Source: Halobacteriales archaeon QS_8_69_26 (GTDB lineage: Archaea; Halobacteriota; Halobacteria; Halobacteriales; SW-7-71-33). Taken from it: a stretch of DNA of 64,000 nucleotides. Shown in pieces: positions 51,405-60,769 of the stretch. A program made the translations under genes and the position numbers. The notes under the pieces were generated by a model that saw only the letters and a list, made by a program, of their open reading frames with translations, was not told the DNA's origin and searched no databases. The number at the start of each line of letters is the position of its first letter. The stretch's first letter is position 1. The stretch is from assembly GCA_003023195.1 (NCBI GenBank), contig PXRX01000035.1, positions 94,020-158,019 of the forward strand, in the 5' to 3' direction.

Positions 51405-52214
51405 CTACTGGAGGCGCTGGGTCGTCTCGACCAGCGGGTGGTGGGCGTAGTCCACCACCTCGACGTCGCCAAGCGAGGAGAGGCCCGCCTGCCGGGCGGT
51501 CTTCTCCATGCCCAGTTCGACGGGGTTGCCGGTGACGATGACGTAGGCGTCCATCTCCTCGATCCCCAGTCGCTCGGCGGCCTTGACCCGGTGGTGGCCG
51601 TCCGCGAGGAGGAGGCGGCCGTCGGCCCCGCCGTTGTCGATGACGACGAGGGGTTCGGCCAGGCCGCGTTCGAGTTCGTAGCGCCGGCCCTCCAGTTCGT
51701 CGGCGTAGACGGTCCCCTGCGTGGGGACCAGGTCGGCCAGCGGGACGGTCCGGCGTTCCTGGGAGAGGTCCATCCCGTGGATCGACTCCAGGGTGTTCAT
51801 CAGTTTCCCGACCTTCTCGGGCGTGGCGCGCTCTATCTGGCTCCGGATCACGTCGGCGTTGCCGATGATGCCCACCAGGTGGCCGGCGTCGTCGACGACG
51901 GGGAGCTTCTGGATGCCCGACCGGAGGATGACCCGGGCCGCGTCGGTCACCTTCATCTCGGGGTGGGCGACGATGAGGTCGGTGCTCATCACGGTGAAGA
52001 TGGGGGCCTTGTCGTCCTGGAGGAGGAGGTCGCGGGCGCTGACGAACCCGACGACCTGCCGCCCCTCGCAGACGGGGAACCCGTTGTGCGAGTCCGACCC
52101 GGCGATGCGTTCGGCTACCTCCCCGACCGTCGCGTCGGGGTCGACGGTCTCGACGTCCCGGGTCATATAGTCCTCTACGACGGGCCGGCGGTGGTCGTTC
52201 GAGTCCGATTGCAT
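51405..52214 (-). CDS. CBS-pair protein with ParB-like nuclease domain
   Basis: VEDYMTRDVETVDPDATVGEVAERIAGSDSHNGFPV... plus VPLADLVPTQ...LLLADGHHRVKAAERLGIEEMDAYVI. Confidence 0.9.
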   Translation of the reverse strand: MQSDSNDHRRPVVEDYMTRDVETVDPDATVGEVAERIAGSDSHNGFPVCEGRQVVGFVSARDLLLQDDKAPIFTVMSTDLIVAHPEMKVTDAARVILRSGIQKLPVVDDAGHLVGIIGNADVIRSQIERATPEKVGKLMNTLESIHGMDLSQERRTVPLADLVPTQGTVYADELEGRRYELERGLAEPLVVIDNGGADGRLLLADGHHRVKAAERLGIEEMDAYVIVTGNPVELGMEKTARQAGLSSLGDVEVVDYAHHPLVETTQRLQ

Positions 52215-52315
52215 GGGAAGTGAACCGACGCCCGGAGGGGTCGCGATCTCACCATGACCGTGGGCCGGCACCGCGTAAATCGGTTTCGACTGGGGCCAGG
52301 ACTGGCGTCAGGGGT

Positions 52316-53893
52316 TCACTCCTCCGTTTCCGGGGTGCCGGACCGCCCCTCCGGGTCGGGGGCCTCCTCGGGGAGGTAGCGACTCTCCAGTTCGTCGATG
52401 CTCTTCGGCCCGCGCCTCGGGCGTTCGTGGGGCCGCTCCCTGACCGCCTCGAAGAACGTCCCCGAGACGACCTGGCGGACCGTCTCCTGGTTGACGTCGT
52501 CCTCGTCGGGGAACCCGGAGGTCAGCCGCGAGAGTGGGATCTGTGCCCCGGCCATGTCGGCGTGACCGCCCGCGGACCCGTAGGTGTCGAAGGCGACCCG
52601 GAGCGTCTCCCCGAGGTCCAGCGGCGTTCCACGGGCCCGGGCCGACGCGTAGAGCATGCCCGTCTCCGCCGGTTCGTCGCCGTCCGTCCCGCCATCGACC
52701 GGGTCGTCCTCGTCGTACCCGTAGACCAGCGTGGCCGTGATCCCGTCCATGTCGAGCAGTCTGTCGGCCGCCTGTGCCAGGGTGTCGCGGTCGGAAATCG
52801 GCCCGACGCAGGTCGCGAGCACCCGCCCGTCGACCTCGCGGTTCCGGATGGCACGGGCCAGGACGTCCAGGGTCTCCGGGCTGTGGTCCGGCGTCTCGAC
52901 CCGGTCGAGCACCGACCCGTCGGCGTGGGGCAGGAGTTCGGCGGCGGCCTCGAAGTCCGCCGTCGCCACCTCCCGGCTGAAGTCCTTGGTGTCGATCCGG
53001 ATCCCGTACAGCAACGCGGTGGCGACCGTCGACCCCCCGTAGTCGTCGACGCCGAACCGCCGGAGGTAGGTGGTCAGTAGTGTCGAGGTCGCCCCCACCT
53101 CCGACCGGAGGTCGACGAACGACGCCTCGACCGGCGCCCGGGGCGGGTGGTGGTCGATCACCACGTCCACGTCGACGTCCTCGGGCAGTCGGTCGTTGAC
53201 CCCGGGCCGGGAGTGGTCGACCAGCGCGAAGCCGCCGAACTCCGAGAGGTCGTCCTCGGTCGTGAGGTTCCGCAGGTCCAGGTCCAGCAGGTTCACCAGC
53301 GCCCGGTTCTCCTGGTGGTTGATGTTCCCGTAGTAGCACGGCACCGCCTCGACCCCGACCACCGCGGCGACCCGGACGAGCGCCACCGCGCTTGCGATGG
53401 CGTCGGGGTCCGGGTTGTCGTGCATCACCACCGCCAGGGTGCCCTCGACCGACCGGAGGGTCGACCGCAACCGTCGGGCCTGGTCGCTCGCCCGCGAGGC
53501 CACCAGGTCCGCCACCCGGTCGGCCAGCACCGACCGCGCGTCGATCACCCGGTCGGCGCTTCTTGCGATCGCCCGTCGCTCCTCGTCGGTCGCCTCCGGG
53601 CTCACGTACACCAGCAACGTCACGGTCGGGGACCGCTCCCGGACGATGTCCGCGATCCGTCGACTCCGCCACGGTTCGTCGGCGGCCACCACCACCACGT
53701 CGGCCGAATCGACCCGCGCCAGCGACTCCGGGGCGGCGGGGTCCGCCAGCTCGGCCCGGATGGTCTCGTCGCGGAGCGCCTCCACCCGGTCCTCGTCCTC
53801 GGTGACCACGGTCACGGTCCCGGGTCCATCGTGGATCCCCTCGACGAGGCGCTGACCGACCGGGCTACACCCCAGCACCAGCCGCGACACCAT
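52316..53893 (-). CDS. DHH-DHHA1 phosphoesterase with N-terminal TrkA-N/Rossmann domain
   Basis: MVSRLVLGCSPVGQRLVEGI...AVVMHDNPDPDAIASAVALVRVA...VIDHHPP...GGHADMAGAQIPL. Confidence 0.92.
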   Translation of the reverse strand: MVSRLVLGCSPVGQRLVEGIHDGPGTVTVVTEDEDRVEALRDETIRAELADPAAPESLARVDSADVVVVAADEPWRSRRIADIVRERSPTVTLLVYVSPEATDEERRAIARSADRVIDARSVLADRVADLVASRASDQARRLRSTLRSVEGTLAVVMHDNPDPDAIASAVALVRVAAVVGVEAVPCYYGNINHQENRALVNLLDLDLRNLTTEDDLSEFGGFALVDHSRPGVNDRLPEDVDVDVVIDHHPPRAPVEASFVDLRSEVGATSTLLTTYLRRFGVDDYGGSTVATALLYGIRIDTKDFSREVATADFEAAAELLPHADGSVLDRVETPDHSPETLDVLARAIRNREVDGRVLATCVGPISDRDTLAQAADRLLDMDGITATLVYGYDEDDPVDGGTDGDEPAETGMLYASARARGTPLDLGETLRVAFDTYGSAGGHADMAGAQIPLSRLTSGFPDEDDVNQETVRQVVSGTFFEAVRERPHERPRRGPKSIDELESRYLPEEAPDPEGRSGTPETEE

Positions 53894-54055
53894 TGCACCC
53901 GGCTACCCGCTCCGGGGAGGTAAACTTGCCGCCCAGCGACGGTGCCGGCTCCCCCGATCCGGGACGGTTCGGGAGCCGGGCCGGGACTGCCGGGGGTGTT
54001 TCATCGAACTGAATAGCACCTCCGCTCCCCGGGCGGTCACCTGCCGCTCGACAGG

Positions 54056-54859
54056 CTAGTCCTCGGGCGGCCACCGACGCCCGGAGATTGCGGCCGCGAG
54101 CAGCGGGCGGAGGACGCTCACGAGCGGGGCGGTCACGTCGTCGGCCCAGACGGCACGGTGGTCCCGCTCGTCCGCTCCCGGCGGGTCCTCGACGACGGCC
54201 GCCAGCGTCGCCGCGTCGTCGACCTGGAGGGCGGCGCTGACCGATCCGGCGTCGATCGGCAGGGAGTCCCACCAGGTCCAGGTCTCGACGACGCTCGCGT
54301 CCGGCACCTCGCCGTCGACCCGGGCCCGAAGGCGCTCGTCGGGGGAGCCGAACAGCACCGCGACCCCCCGGTCGGTCGCCCCGGACAGTGCCGCGACCAC
54401 GTCCCCGGTGAGCACCGAGCCGTCGGCCACCGCCAGCCGGACCTCCGCGTCGGCGTCGCCGACCAGTCCCGCCAGGCGCTCGGCCACCCCGTCGCGGCCC
54501 CCGATGGACCACACGCCCGGCCCGTCCTGGGGCACGTCGGGGGTTCCGAGCCGCGAGAGCCGGGTCTCCAGGTCCGCGGCGTGTTCCTCGTAGCGCCGCC
54601 GGAGCAGGTCGACCGCACGGTCGACGCTCACCGCCCGGAACCGGCGGGGCTGGGTGTTCCGCACGTCGACAAGGCCCCGCTCCGACAGGGCCTCCATGCA
54701 GTCGTAGACCCTGGCCTGTGGGATCCCCGCGGCCTCGCTGACCTCCTTCGCCGTTCCCGACCCCAGGCCCGCCAGGCCGACGAACGCCCAGGCCTGGTAC
54801 TCGGTGAGCCCGAACTCCCGGAGGAGGTCGACGGCCTCCTCCCGCGGGTCATCGACCAC
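54056..54859 (-). CDS. TrmB-family transcriptional regulator
   Basis: AVDLLREFGLTEYQAWAFVGLAGLGSGTAKEVSEAAGIPQARVYDCMEALSERGLVDV. Confidence 0.92.
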   Translation of the reverse strand: MVDDPREEAVDLLREFGLTEYQAWAFVGLAGLGSGTAKEVSEAAGIPQARVYDCMEALSERGLVDVRNTQPRRFRAVSVDRAVDLLRRRYEEHAADLETRLSRLGTPDVPQDGPGVWSIGGRDGVAERLAGLVGDADAEVRLAVADGSVLTGDVVAALSGATDRGVAVLFGSPDERLRARVDGEVPDASVVETWTWWDSLPIDAGSVSAALQVDDAATLAAVVEDPPGADERDHRAVWADDVTAPLVSVLRPLLAAAISGRRWPPED

Positions 54860-55136
54860 GGTCGCCCCTCCCCGTACCGCTCCGGTCGCCGGTAGAGATT
54901 CCTCCCGTCATCGTCGGGCCCCTCGCGCGATCTGTCGCGCGACCGTTACCCGGAGTAGGCGGCGCGGGCCCATAAGCGGTCCACATCCGGATCGACTCCC
55001 CGGGCCGACGCTGGCCGGGAGACACCCCCCGGATCGACGCTCCGGGGAGCGGTTCGGACCGAAACCGGGCCGTTGCGGGGCGACAGCCCACCGGCCGACC
55101 GACGCTTTTTGTGCGAGGGCGACCGATCCGGGGACA

Positions 55137-56369
55137 ATGAAGACCATCAAGGACAGCGTCCACGACCACATCACGGTCGACGGGGTGGCCCACGACCTCC
55201 TGGACACCCCGGAGGTCCAGCGACTCCGGCGGATCAAGCAACTCGGGACCGTCCACCTCGTCTACCCCTCGGCCAACCACACCCGCTTCGAGCACTCGCT
55301 GGGGGTCTACCACCTGGCGGGCCAGGCGCTCTCGCACCTGGGGGTCGAGGGCCGGACCGCCCGCCGCGTCGAGGCGGCCGCGCTGTTGCACGACGTCGGC
55401 CACGGCCCGTTCAGTCACAACCTGGAGGGACTGGTCCACCGCCGGACCGGCAAGTACCACGACGACGTCGGGGACCTGATCGACGAGGGGGTCGTCGGGG
55501 CGGTCCTGCGCGACCACGACATTTCGCCGTCGACGGTGGCCGACCTCATCGCCGGCGAGGGGCAGTTCGGGCAACTGGTCTCGGGGGAACTCGACGTCGA
55601 CCGCATGGACTACCTCGTGCGGGACGCCCACCACACCGGCGTCCCCTACGGCACCATCGACCACGGCCGGCTGATCCGCGAGTTGACCTTCGTCGACGGG
55701 GAACTCGTCCTGGCCGAGGGGAACGTCCAGACCGCAGAGAGCCTCCTCATCGCGCGGTCGCTGATGAACCCGACCGTCTACAGCCAGCACGCCGCCCGGA
55801 TCAGCAAGTCGATGCTGCGCCGGGCGGCCGAACGGCTCCTCGCGGAGACCGACACGACCGCCGAGGAGCTCCGGCGGTGGGACGACCACGACCTGATGGC
55901 CGCGCTCCGGAACTGCGAGGCCACCGCCGAGGACGCCCGCCGGTACGACCACCGCGACCTGTTCAAGCGTGCCGTCTGGGCCGAGATAGACGACGCCCCC
56001 GACGACCTCATCGACGCCGACCACGACGAAATCCGGGAACACGAGCGAGCGATCGCCGACCGGGCCGGCGTCGACCCCGACTGCGTCATCCTCGACGTAC
56101 CCGACCGGCCCTCGATGACCGAGTCCTCCTCCCGGGTGGTCGTCAGCGGCGAGAGCCGCCGGCTGGACCGCCAGTCGCCGCTGGTCGAGGCGCTCCGGGC
56201 GGCCTCGCGGTCGCACTGGCGGCTGGGGGTCTACGCGCCCGAAGAGGACACCGACGCCGTCGGCAAGGCCGCCGCCTCGGTGCTGGGCCTGGAGATGGAC
56301 GGCGCCCTCGTCCGGGAGGTCCGGGAGGGACTGCACGCCACGCTGGACGAGTTCGCCGGGGACGGGTAG
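55137..56369 (+). CDS. HD-domain phosphohydrolase (dNTPase-like)
   Basis: MKTIKDSVHDHITVDGVAHDLLDTPEVQRLRRIKQLGTVHLVYPSANHTRFEHSLGVYHLA...AALLHDVGHGPFSH. Confidence 0.94.
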   Translation: MKTIKDSVHDHITVDGVAHDLLDTPEVQRLRRIKQLGTVHLVYPSANHTRFEHSLGVYHLAGQALSHLGVEGRTARRVEAAALLHDVGHGPFSHNLEGLVHRRTGKYHDDVGDLIDEGVVGAVLRDHDISPSTVADLIAGEGQFGQLVSGELDVDRMDYLVRDAHHTGVPYGTIDHGRLIRELTFVDGELVLAEGNVQTAESLLIARSLMNPTVYSQHAARISKSMLRRAAERLLAETDTTAEELRRWDDHDLMAALRNCEATAEDARRYDHRDLFKRAVWAEIDDAPDDLIDADHDEIREHERAIADRAGVDPDCVILDVPDRPSMTESSSRVVVSGESRRLDRQSPLVEALRAASRSHWRLGVYAPEEDTDAVGKAAASVLGLEMDGALVREVREGLHATLDEFAGDG

Positions 56370-56394
56370 TTCGGGTTCGGGGGGATCCCCCGGA

Positions 56395-57363
56395 TCACCC
56401 CTCGTCGAAGGGGAGGTCGGGTTCGTAGCCGACCGCCTCGATGGCAGCCTGCAGGACGCCCTCGACGTCGTCGTCCTCGGTGATGGACATGTAGTGGTCG
56501 GCCTCGACGTCCCGGGACCGGTCGGCCTTGTTGCAGACGGTCAGGAGGGGAACGTCGAACTCCGCCGCGACGGCGTCCCGGAGGGACGACTGGAGGTCCA
56601 GCGGGTAGCCACAGGCCCCGGAGGCGTCGACCAGGAAGAGTACGCAGTCCGCGAGGTGGGTCAGGGCGCTGACGGCCTGGGACTCGACCTCGTTGCGCTC
56701 CTCCGGCGGCCGGTCGAGCAGTCCGGGCGTGTCGACGATCTGGTAGCGGACGTGGCGGTGCTCGACGTGGCCCACCGCCAGCCCCGTCGTCGTGAACGGG
56801 TACGAGGCGGTCTCGTTGTGCGCCCGGGTGACCGCGTTGACGAACGAGGACTTCCCGACGTTGGGGTAGCCCGCGACGACGATGGCCGGTTCGTCCGGGT
56901 CCAGGTCCGGCAGCGTCCGCAGGTCCTCGCGGGCCTCGGCCAGCAGTGCCAGGTCGTCGGCCACCTCGTCGACCACGTCCGAGAGCCGGGCGAACGCCTG
57001 CTTGCGGTGCTTGCGGGCCAGGTCCGCGTCCGCGTCGTTGATCTTCCCCAGGTACTCGCTCCTGATGTCGTCGGCCTGTCCGGCGGCCCAGCCGACCGAC
57101 GAGAGACTCTGCCGGACGGCGTCGACGTCGACCAGCGCCGCCGCGAGTTCCGAGTAGAAGGGGTCCAGCGCGTCGAAGTCGGGCCAGGCGGTCACCACGT
57201 TCTCCAGGTTGTCCGAGACGACGTTGCCGGCCGTCCGGACCATCGACTCCTGGGCGTCCCAGCCGGTCTTGGCCCGTCCGGCCCGGGCCGCCCGGGAGAA
57301 GGCCGCGTCGACCAGCTCGTCGGCCTCCGGCGTCGTCGGCAGATCCTCGAAGGCGGTCGGCAT
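56395..57363 (-). CDS. NOG1-family GTPase
   Basis: AIVVAGYPNVGKSSFVNAVTRAHNETASYPFTTTGLAVGHVEHRHVRYQIVDTPGLLDRP. Confidence 0.94.
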   Translation of the reverse strand: MPTAFEDLPTTPEADELVDAAFSRAARAGRAKTGWDAQESMVRTAGNVVSDNLENVVTAWPDFDALDPFYSELAAALVDVDAVRQSLSSVGWAAGQADDIRSEYLGKINDADADLARKHRKQAFARLSDVVDEVADDLALLAEAREDLRTLPDLDPDEPAIVVAGYPNVGKSSFVNAVTRAHNETASYPFTTTGLAVGHVEHRHVRYQIVDTPGLLDRPPEERNEVESQAVSALTHLADCVLFLVDASGACGYPLDLQSSLRDAVAAEFDVPLLTVCNKADRSRDVEADHYMSITEDDDVEGVLQAAIEAVGYEPDLPFDEG

Positions 57364-57527
57364 CGCTTTCACAGTGGTAGGTCCGGAGCCGTGAAAAGGG
57401 CACGCTTTGGCGCTCCGCAGCCGTTCGACCCCGAATGCGTGTGACGGCAAGGGGAATCCGAGAGGCGGAGGGGGACGTCGAGCGATCCGCCATGTCGAAG
57501 TCCAGCCCCGGAGGGTCGGCCCGGCGG

Positions 57528-57824
57528 TCACGCCGGTCGTTCCGACCGGACGACGGCGTACACCCCACCCGCACCTATCCCGACGCCGGCGCCGACCAGC
57601 AGCGGTGTGAGGAGCGACGTGGCCGGCACGGTGCCGACGACGGCCATCGCCAGCAGGCCCAGGACCCCGACCCCGGCGACGGCGAGGTACCCCAGGTTCC
57701 GGTCCGGCGGTCCGAACCGGTCCGCCGCGACGAGGAACGACCCGACGACGACGGCCACCGGAACGGCGGGCCACAGGCCCGTCATGCTCTCGGCCCACCA
57801 GAGACCGAGAGCGAACGCCATCAC
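57528..57824 (-). CDS. Small membrane protein
   Basis: [37 protein letters not shown]... TM helices. Confidence 0.75.
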   Translation of the reverse strand: MMAFALGLWWAESMTGLWPAVPVAVVVGSFLVAADRFGPPDRNLGYLAVAGVGVLGLLAMAVVGTVPATSLLTPLLVGAGVGIGAGGVYAVVRSERPA

Positions 57825-57876
57825 CGGCGAGACTACCGGCGCTCCCGGAGTCCGTTCCGCGCCGAACCGGGACCGA

Positions 57877-58236
57877 TCACCGCCGCTCCCGGAGTTCGGC
57901 CCGCAGGTCCGCCAGGTCCAGGTCGTACATTGCCAGCAGAACGAGGAGGTGGTAGACGATGTCGGCGCTCTCGTGGGCGAGTTCCTCCCGGTCGCCGTCC
58001 TTGGCCGCCAGGACCAGTTCGGTGGTCTCCTCGCCGAGTTTCTCCAGGACCGCGTTCTGGCCCTTCTCGTGGGTGAACAGGGAGGCGGTGTAGGAGTCCT
58101 CGGGGAGCCGTCGCTTGCGGTCCTCGATGACCGCGAACAGTTCGTCGAGCACCTGGTCGGCTTCGGTTTCCTCGCCGGACCCCGGATCCCCGTTCGCGGC
58201 TCCCCCGGCGTCGGCCGCGGAATCCCCGTCGGTCAT
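57877..58236 (-). CDS. hisE: Phosphoribosyl-ATP diphosphatase
   Basis: VLDELFAVIEDRKRRLPEDSYTASLFTHEKGQNAVLEKLGEETTELVLAAKDG. Confidence 0.95.
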   Translation of the reverse strand: MTDGDSAADAGGAANGDPGSGEETEADQVLDELFAVIEDRKRRLPEDSYTASLFTHEKGQNAVLEKLGEETTELVLAAKDGDREELAHESADIVYHLLVLLAMYDLDLADLRAELRERR

Positions 58237-58697
58237 GGCATCTCGACGCCGCCGCCCTCCTCGAACTCGCGGATGTCGTCGAGTTCCTCGAACTCCTCGG
58301 CGTCCTCGCGGCCGCTCTCGAACACCTCCTCGGCCACCTCGATGGGGGCGTTCGTCCGGGCGGCCAGCGCCAGCGAGTCGCTCGGTCGGGCGTCGACCAC
58401 CACGTCCTCGCGGGGCGTGTTGAGGTGCAGGTCGGCGATGTAGGTGCTGTCCTCGATGTCGGAGATGACCACGCGGTCGACGCGACCGCCCAGCTCCTCG
58501 ACGACGTCCAGACAGAGGTCGTGGGTGAACGGGCGGGGGAGGTCGGCGGCGCTCATGCCCCGCGCGATGCTCGTCGCCTCCTCCAGCCCGATGAAGATGG
58601 GGACCACGTCCGACTCGTCCTCGACGGTCAGGACGACGATACCGACCGGCCCCTGGGCCGTACCGGCGACCCGGACCGCGTCGATACTCGCGTTCAT
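58233..58697 (-). CDS. Bifunctional nuclease family protein (DUF151)
   Basis: VVPIFIGLEEATSIARGMSAADLPRPFTHDLCLDVVEELGGRVDRVVISDIEDSTYIADLHL. Confidence 0.92.
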   Translation of the reverse strand: MNASIDAVRVAGTAQGPVGIVVLTVEDESDVVPIFIGLEEATSIARGMSAADLPRPFTHDLCLDVVEELGGRVDRVVISDIEDSTYIADLHLNTPREDVVVDARPSDSLALAARTNAPIEVAEEVFESGREDAEEFEELDDIREFEEGGGVEMP

Positions 58698-58818
58698 ACC
58701 CACCTCGACGGCCCCGAGCACGAAAAGCCCTTGCACGCGGGACGGCAGTCACTCGCCCACGGCCCGATCCAGACGGACGGCGGCCACTCGCTCGCGGCCC
58801 GTCAAGGGGGGATGGCCG

Positions 58819-59415
58819 TCACTCCACCACGGCCCGCTCCGGGGAGAAGGCCAGTTCGTGGATCCGAACGTCGTCGGTCAGTTCCGGGTGGAAGGCGGTC
58901 GCCAGGACGGGACCGTCCCGCACCGCGACGGGTCGGCCGTCCCACTCGGCCAGCACTTCGACGTCGCCCACCTCCTCGACGACGGGGGCACGGATGAACA
59001 CCGCGGGGAACGGTTCGTCGAGGCCGGTCACGTCCAGGGGAGCCTCGAAGGAGTCGACCTGCCGGCCGAAGGCGTTCCGGTCGACGGTCACGTCGAGCAC
59101 CCCCAGTTCCTCGACCCGGTCGTCGTTGGCGTCCCGGGAGGCGACGATGAGCCCCGCACAGGTCGCCAGCAGGGGCTTGCCCGCCGCCACGTGGTCCCGG
59201 ACCTCGGGGGCGATCCCTTCCCGCTGGAGGAGTCGCGAGATGGTCGTCGACTCCCCGCCGGGCATCGACAGCCAGTCGCAGTCGGGGACGACCCCCGACT
59301 CGCGGACCTCCCGGACCGTGACCTCCTCGCCGTGTGCACGCGCGACCCGTTCGATGGCCGCGGCGTGTTCGCTGACGTCGCCCTGGACGGCGACGACGCC
59401 GGCCGTGAAACTCAT
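58819..59415 (-). CDS. pdxT: Pyridoxal 5'-phosphate synthase glutaminase subunit
   Basis: AGVVAVQGDVSEHAAAIERV...LSMPGGESTTISRLLQREGI...LLATCAGLIVASR. Confidence 0.95.
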   Translation of the reverse strand: MSFTAGVVAVQGDVSEHAAAIERVARAHGEEVTVREVRESGVVPDCDWLSMPGGESTTISRLLQREGIAPEVRDHVAAGKPLLATCAGLIVASRDANDDRVEELGVLDVTVDRNAFGRQVDSFEAPLDVTGLDEPFPAVFIRAPVVEEVGDVEVLAEWDGRPVAVRDGPVLATAFHPELTDDVRIHELAFSPERAVVE

Positions 59416-59434
59416 CGGTAGCGGTAGGGCGGGG

Positions 59435-59512
59435 AACGGCAAAAACGTCGCGGGTCCCGGTCGGGACGGGGGAAACGGCAAAAACGTCGCGGGTCCCGGT
59501 CGGGACGGGGGA
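59435..59512. repeat. 39-bp tandem duplication containing a T5 tract on the minus strand
   Basis: AACGGCAAAAACGTCGCGGGTCCCGGTCGGGACGGGGG twice, between sec61b-like and pdxT. Confidence 0.95.
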
Positions 59513-59528
59513 CCGGCGAACGCCGGCG

Positions 59529-59690
59529 TCAGGAGACGATCGTGAGGACCTGGATCAGCGCGCCGAACAGCACGCCGAACGCGACGACGGTCTTGGGGTC
59601 GATCTGGATCGCGTTGCGGTCCTCTGCGTCGAAGTACCGGACGAGACCGGCACTCGACATCAGGCCTCCCGAGTTTTCGCCACTACTCAT
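59529..59690 (-). CDS. Preprotein translocase subunit Sec61beta
   Basis: [53 protein letters not shown]. Confidence 0.93.
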   Translation of the reverse strand: MSSGENSGGLMSSAGLVRYFDAEDRNAIQIDPKTVVAFGVLFGALIQVLTIVS

Positions 59691-59854
59691 GTCCGCAACC
59701 AGGCGGGCGCGACCACTAAACCTTTCGAACCGCGGGGGAGGGTCGACCGGAGCGGAGTACGGTCCGATCCGGGCGAAAACCCCGCGAACGCGCCTGCAGA
59801 CCGAACACACGAGTGGGAAATTCTTATGGGTCGTGCCGGCCAAGTTCGGTTACA

Positions 59855-60124
59855 ATGAGCGTGAAACTGATGGACTTCTACGCGGACTGGTGTGGCCCCT
59901 GCAAGACCCAGGACCCGATCCTGGAGGACGTCAAGGAGGACTGGGGCGACAGGTTCGAGTTCGTGAAGGTCAACGTCGACGAGGAACAGGACGTCGCCAA
60001 CGAGTACCAGGTGCGCTCGCTCCCGACGCTGATCGTCGAGAACGACGACGGGGTCGTAGAGCGGTTCGTCGGCGTCACCCAGCGCGACGACATCGAGGAC
60101 GCCCTCGAACGCGCCGGGGCCTGA
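59855..60124 (+). CDS. Thioredoxin
   Basis: MSVKLMDFYADWCGPCKTQDPILEDVKEDW...YQVRSLPTLIVENDDG. Confidence 0.95.
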   Translation: MSVKLMDFYADWCGPCKTQDPILEDVKEDWGDRFEFVKVNVDEEQDVANEYQVRSLPTLIVENDDGVVERFVGVTQRDDIEDALERAGA

Positions 60125-60594
60125 TCCGGTCCGACCCGAACCCGGTTCGACACTGTCTGCGGCCAGTCCGACGGGGGTCCGCCGAGTTCTTCGACGACGC
60201 TCGTCAGCGTGTCGACGTGGGTGCCCTCGTGGTCCCGGACGTCCGCGAGGTTCGACGGTATCGACCGCCGGACGCGGCCGCCGAACCCCTCGAAGGCCGA
60301 CGCCGCCATGACGTCGCTCCTGTCGAACCGCTCCAGTCCGTCGCGGTAGAAGGCGTACTCGAGGTGTTCGAGCGTGAGAGCGTAGTTCAGGACGTCCACG
60401 TCGCCGACGTCGTCCGCGGACGCGTCCTGCGCCAGTGCCGCGTTCGATCCCGCCACCGAGAGCGCCAGGACGCCCGCACCCGCGGTGGCCGACCGCCTGA
60501 GGAAATCGCGGCGCGAGGCGAGCGATCCATCCCGGAGCCGGTTCACTATCGATTCGACGCTGCCTGCCGTCCGTCCGTGGTCATCGTCCGTCAT
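60125..60594 (-). pseudogene. C-terminally truncated Tat-exported ferritin-like protein
   Basis: SRRDFLRRSATAGAGVLALSVAGS...DVDVLNYALTLEHLEYAFYRDGLERF; frame then runs antisense into thioredoxin. Confidence 0.65.
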
Positions 60595-60769
60595 GCGTAC
60601 GTCAATCGAGTCAGCACACATATGACGATTTTCCGATATTTCCCCGAGAGGTCACCGGGGACCGACCGACTTCCCACCGAACTTCGAACGAACTCCGGGC
60701 GGTCCGGCGCGATCGATCCCGGGGCTCGTGGGATCGCGCACGCTCGCCCGACCGGAGTGCCGGCGGGCC

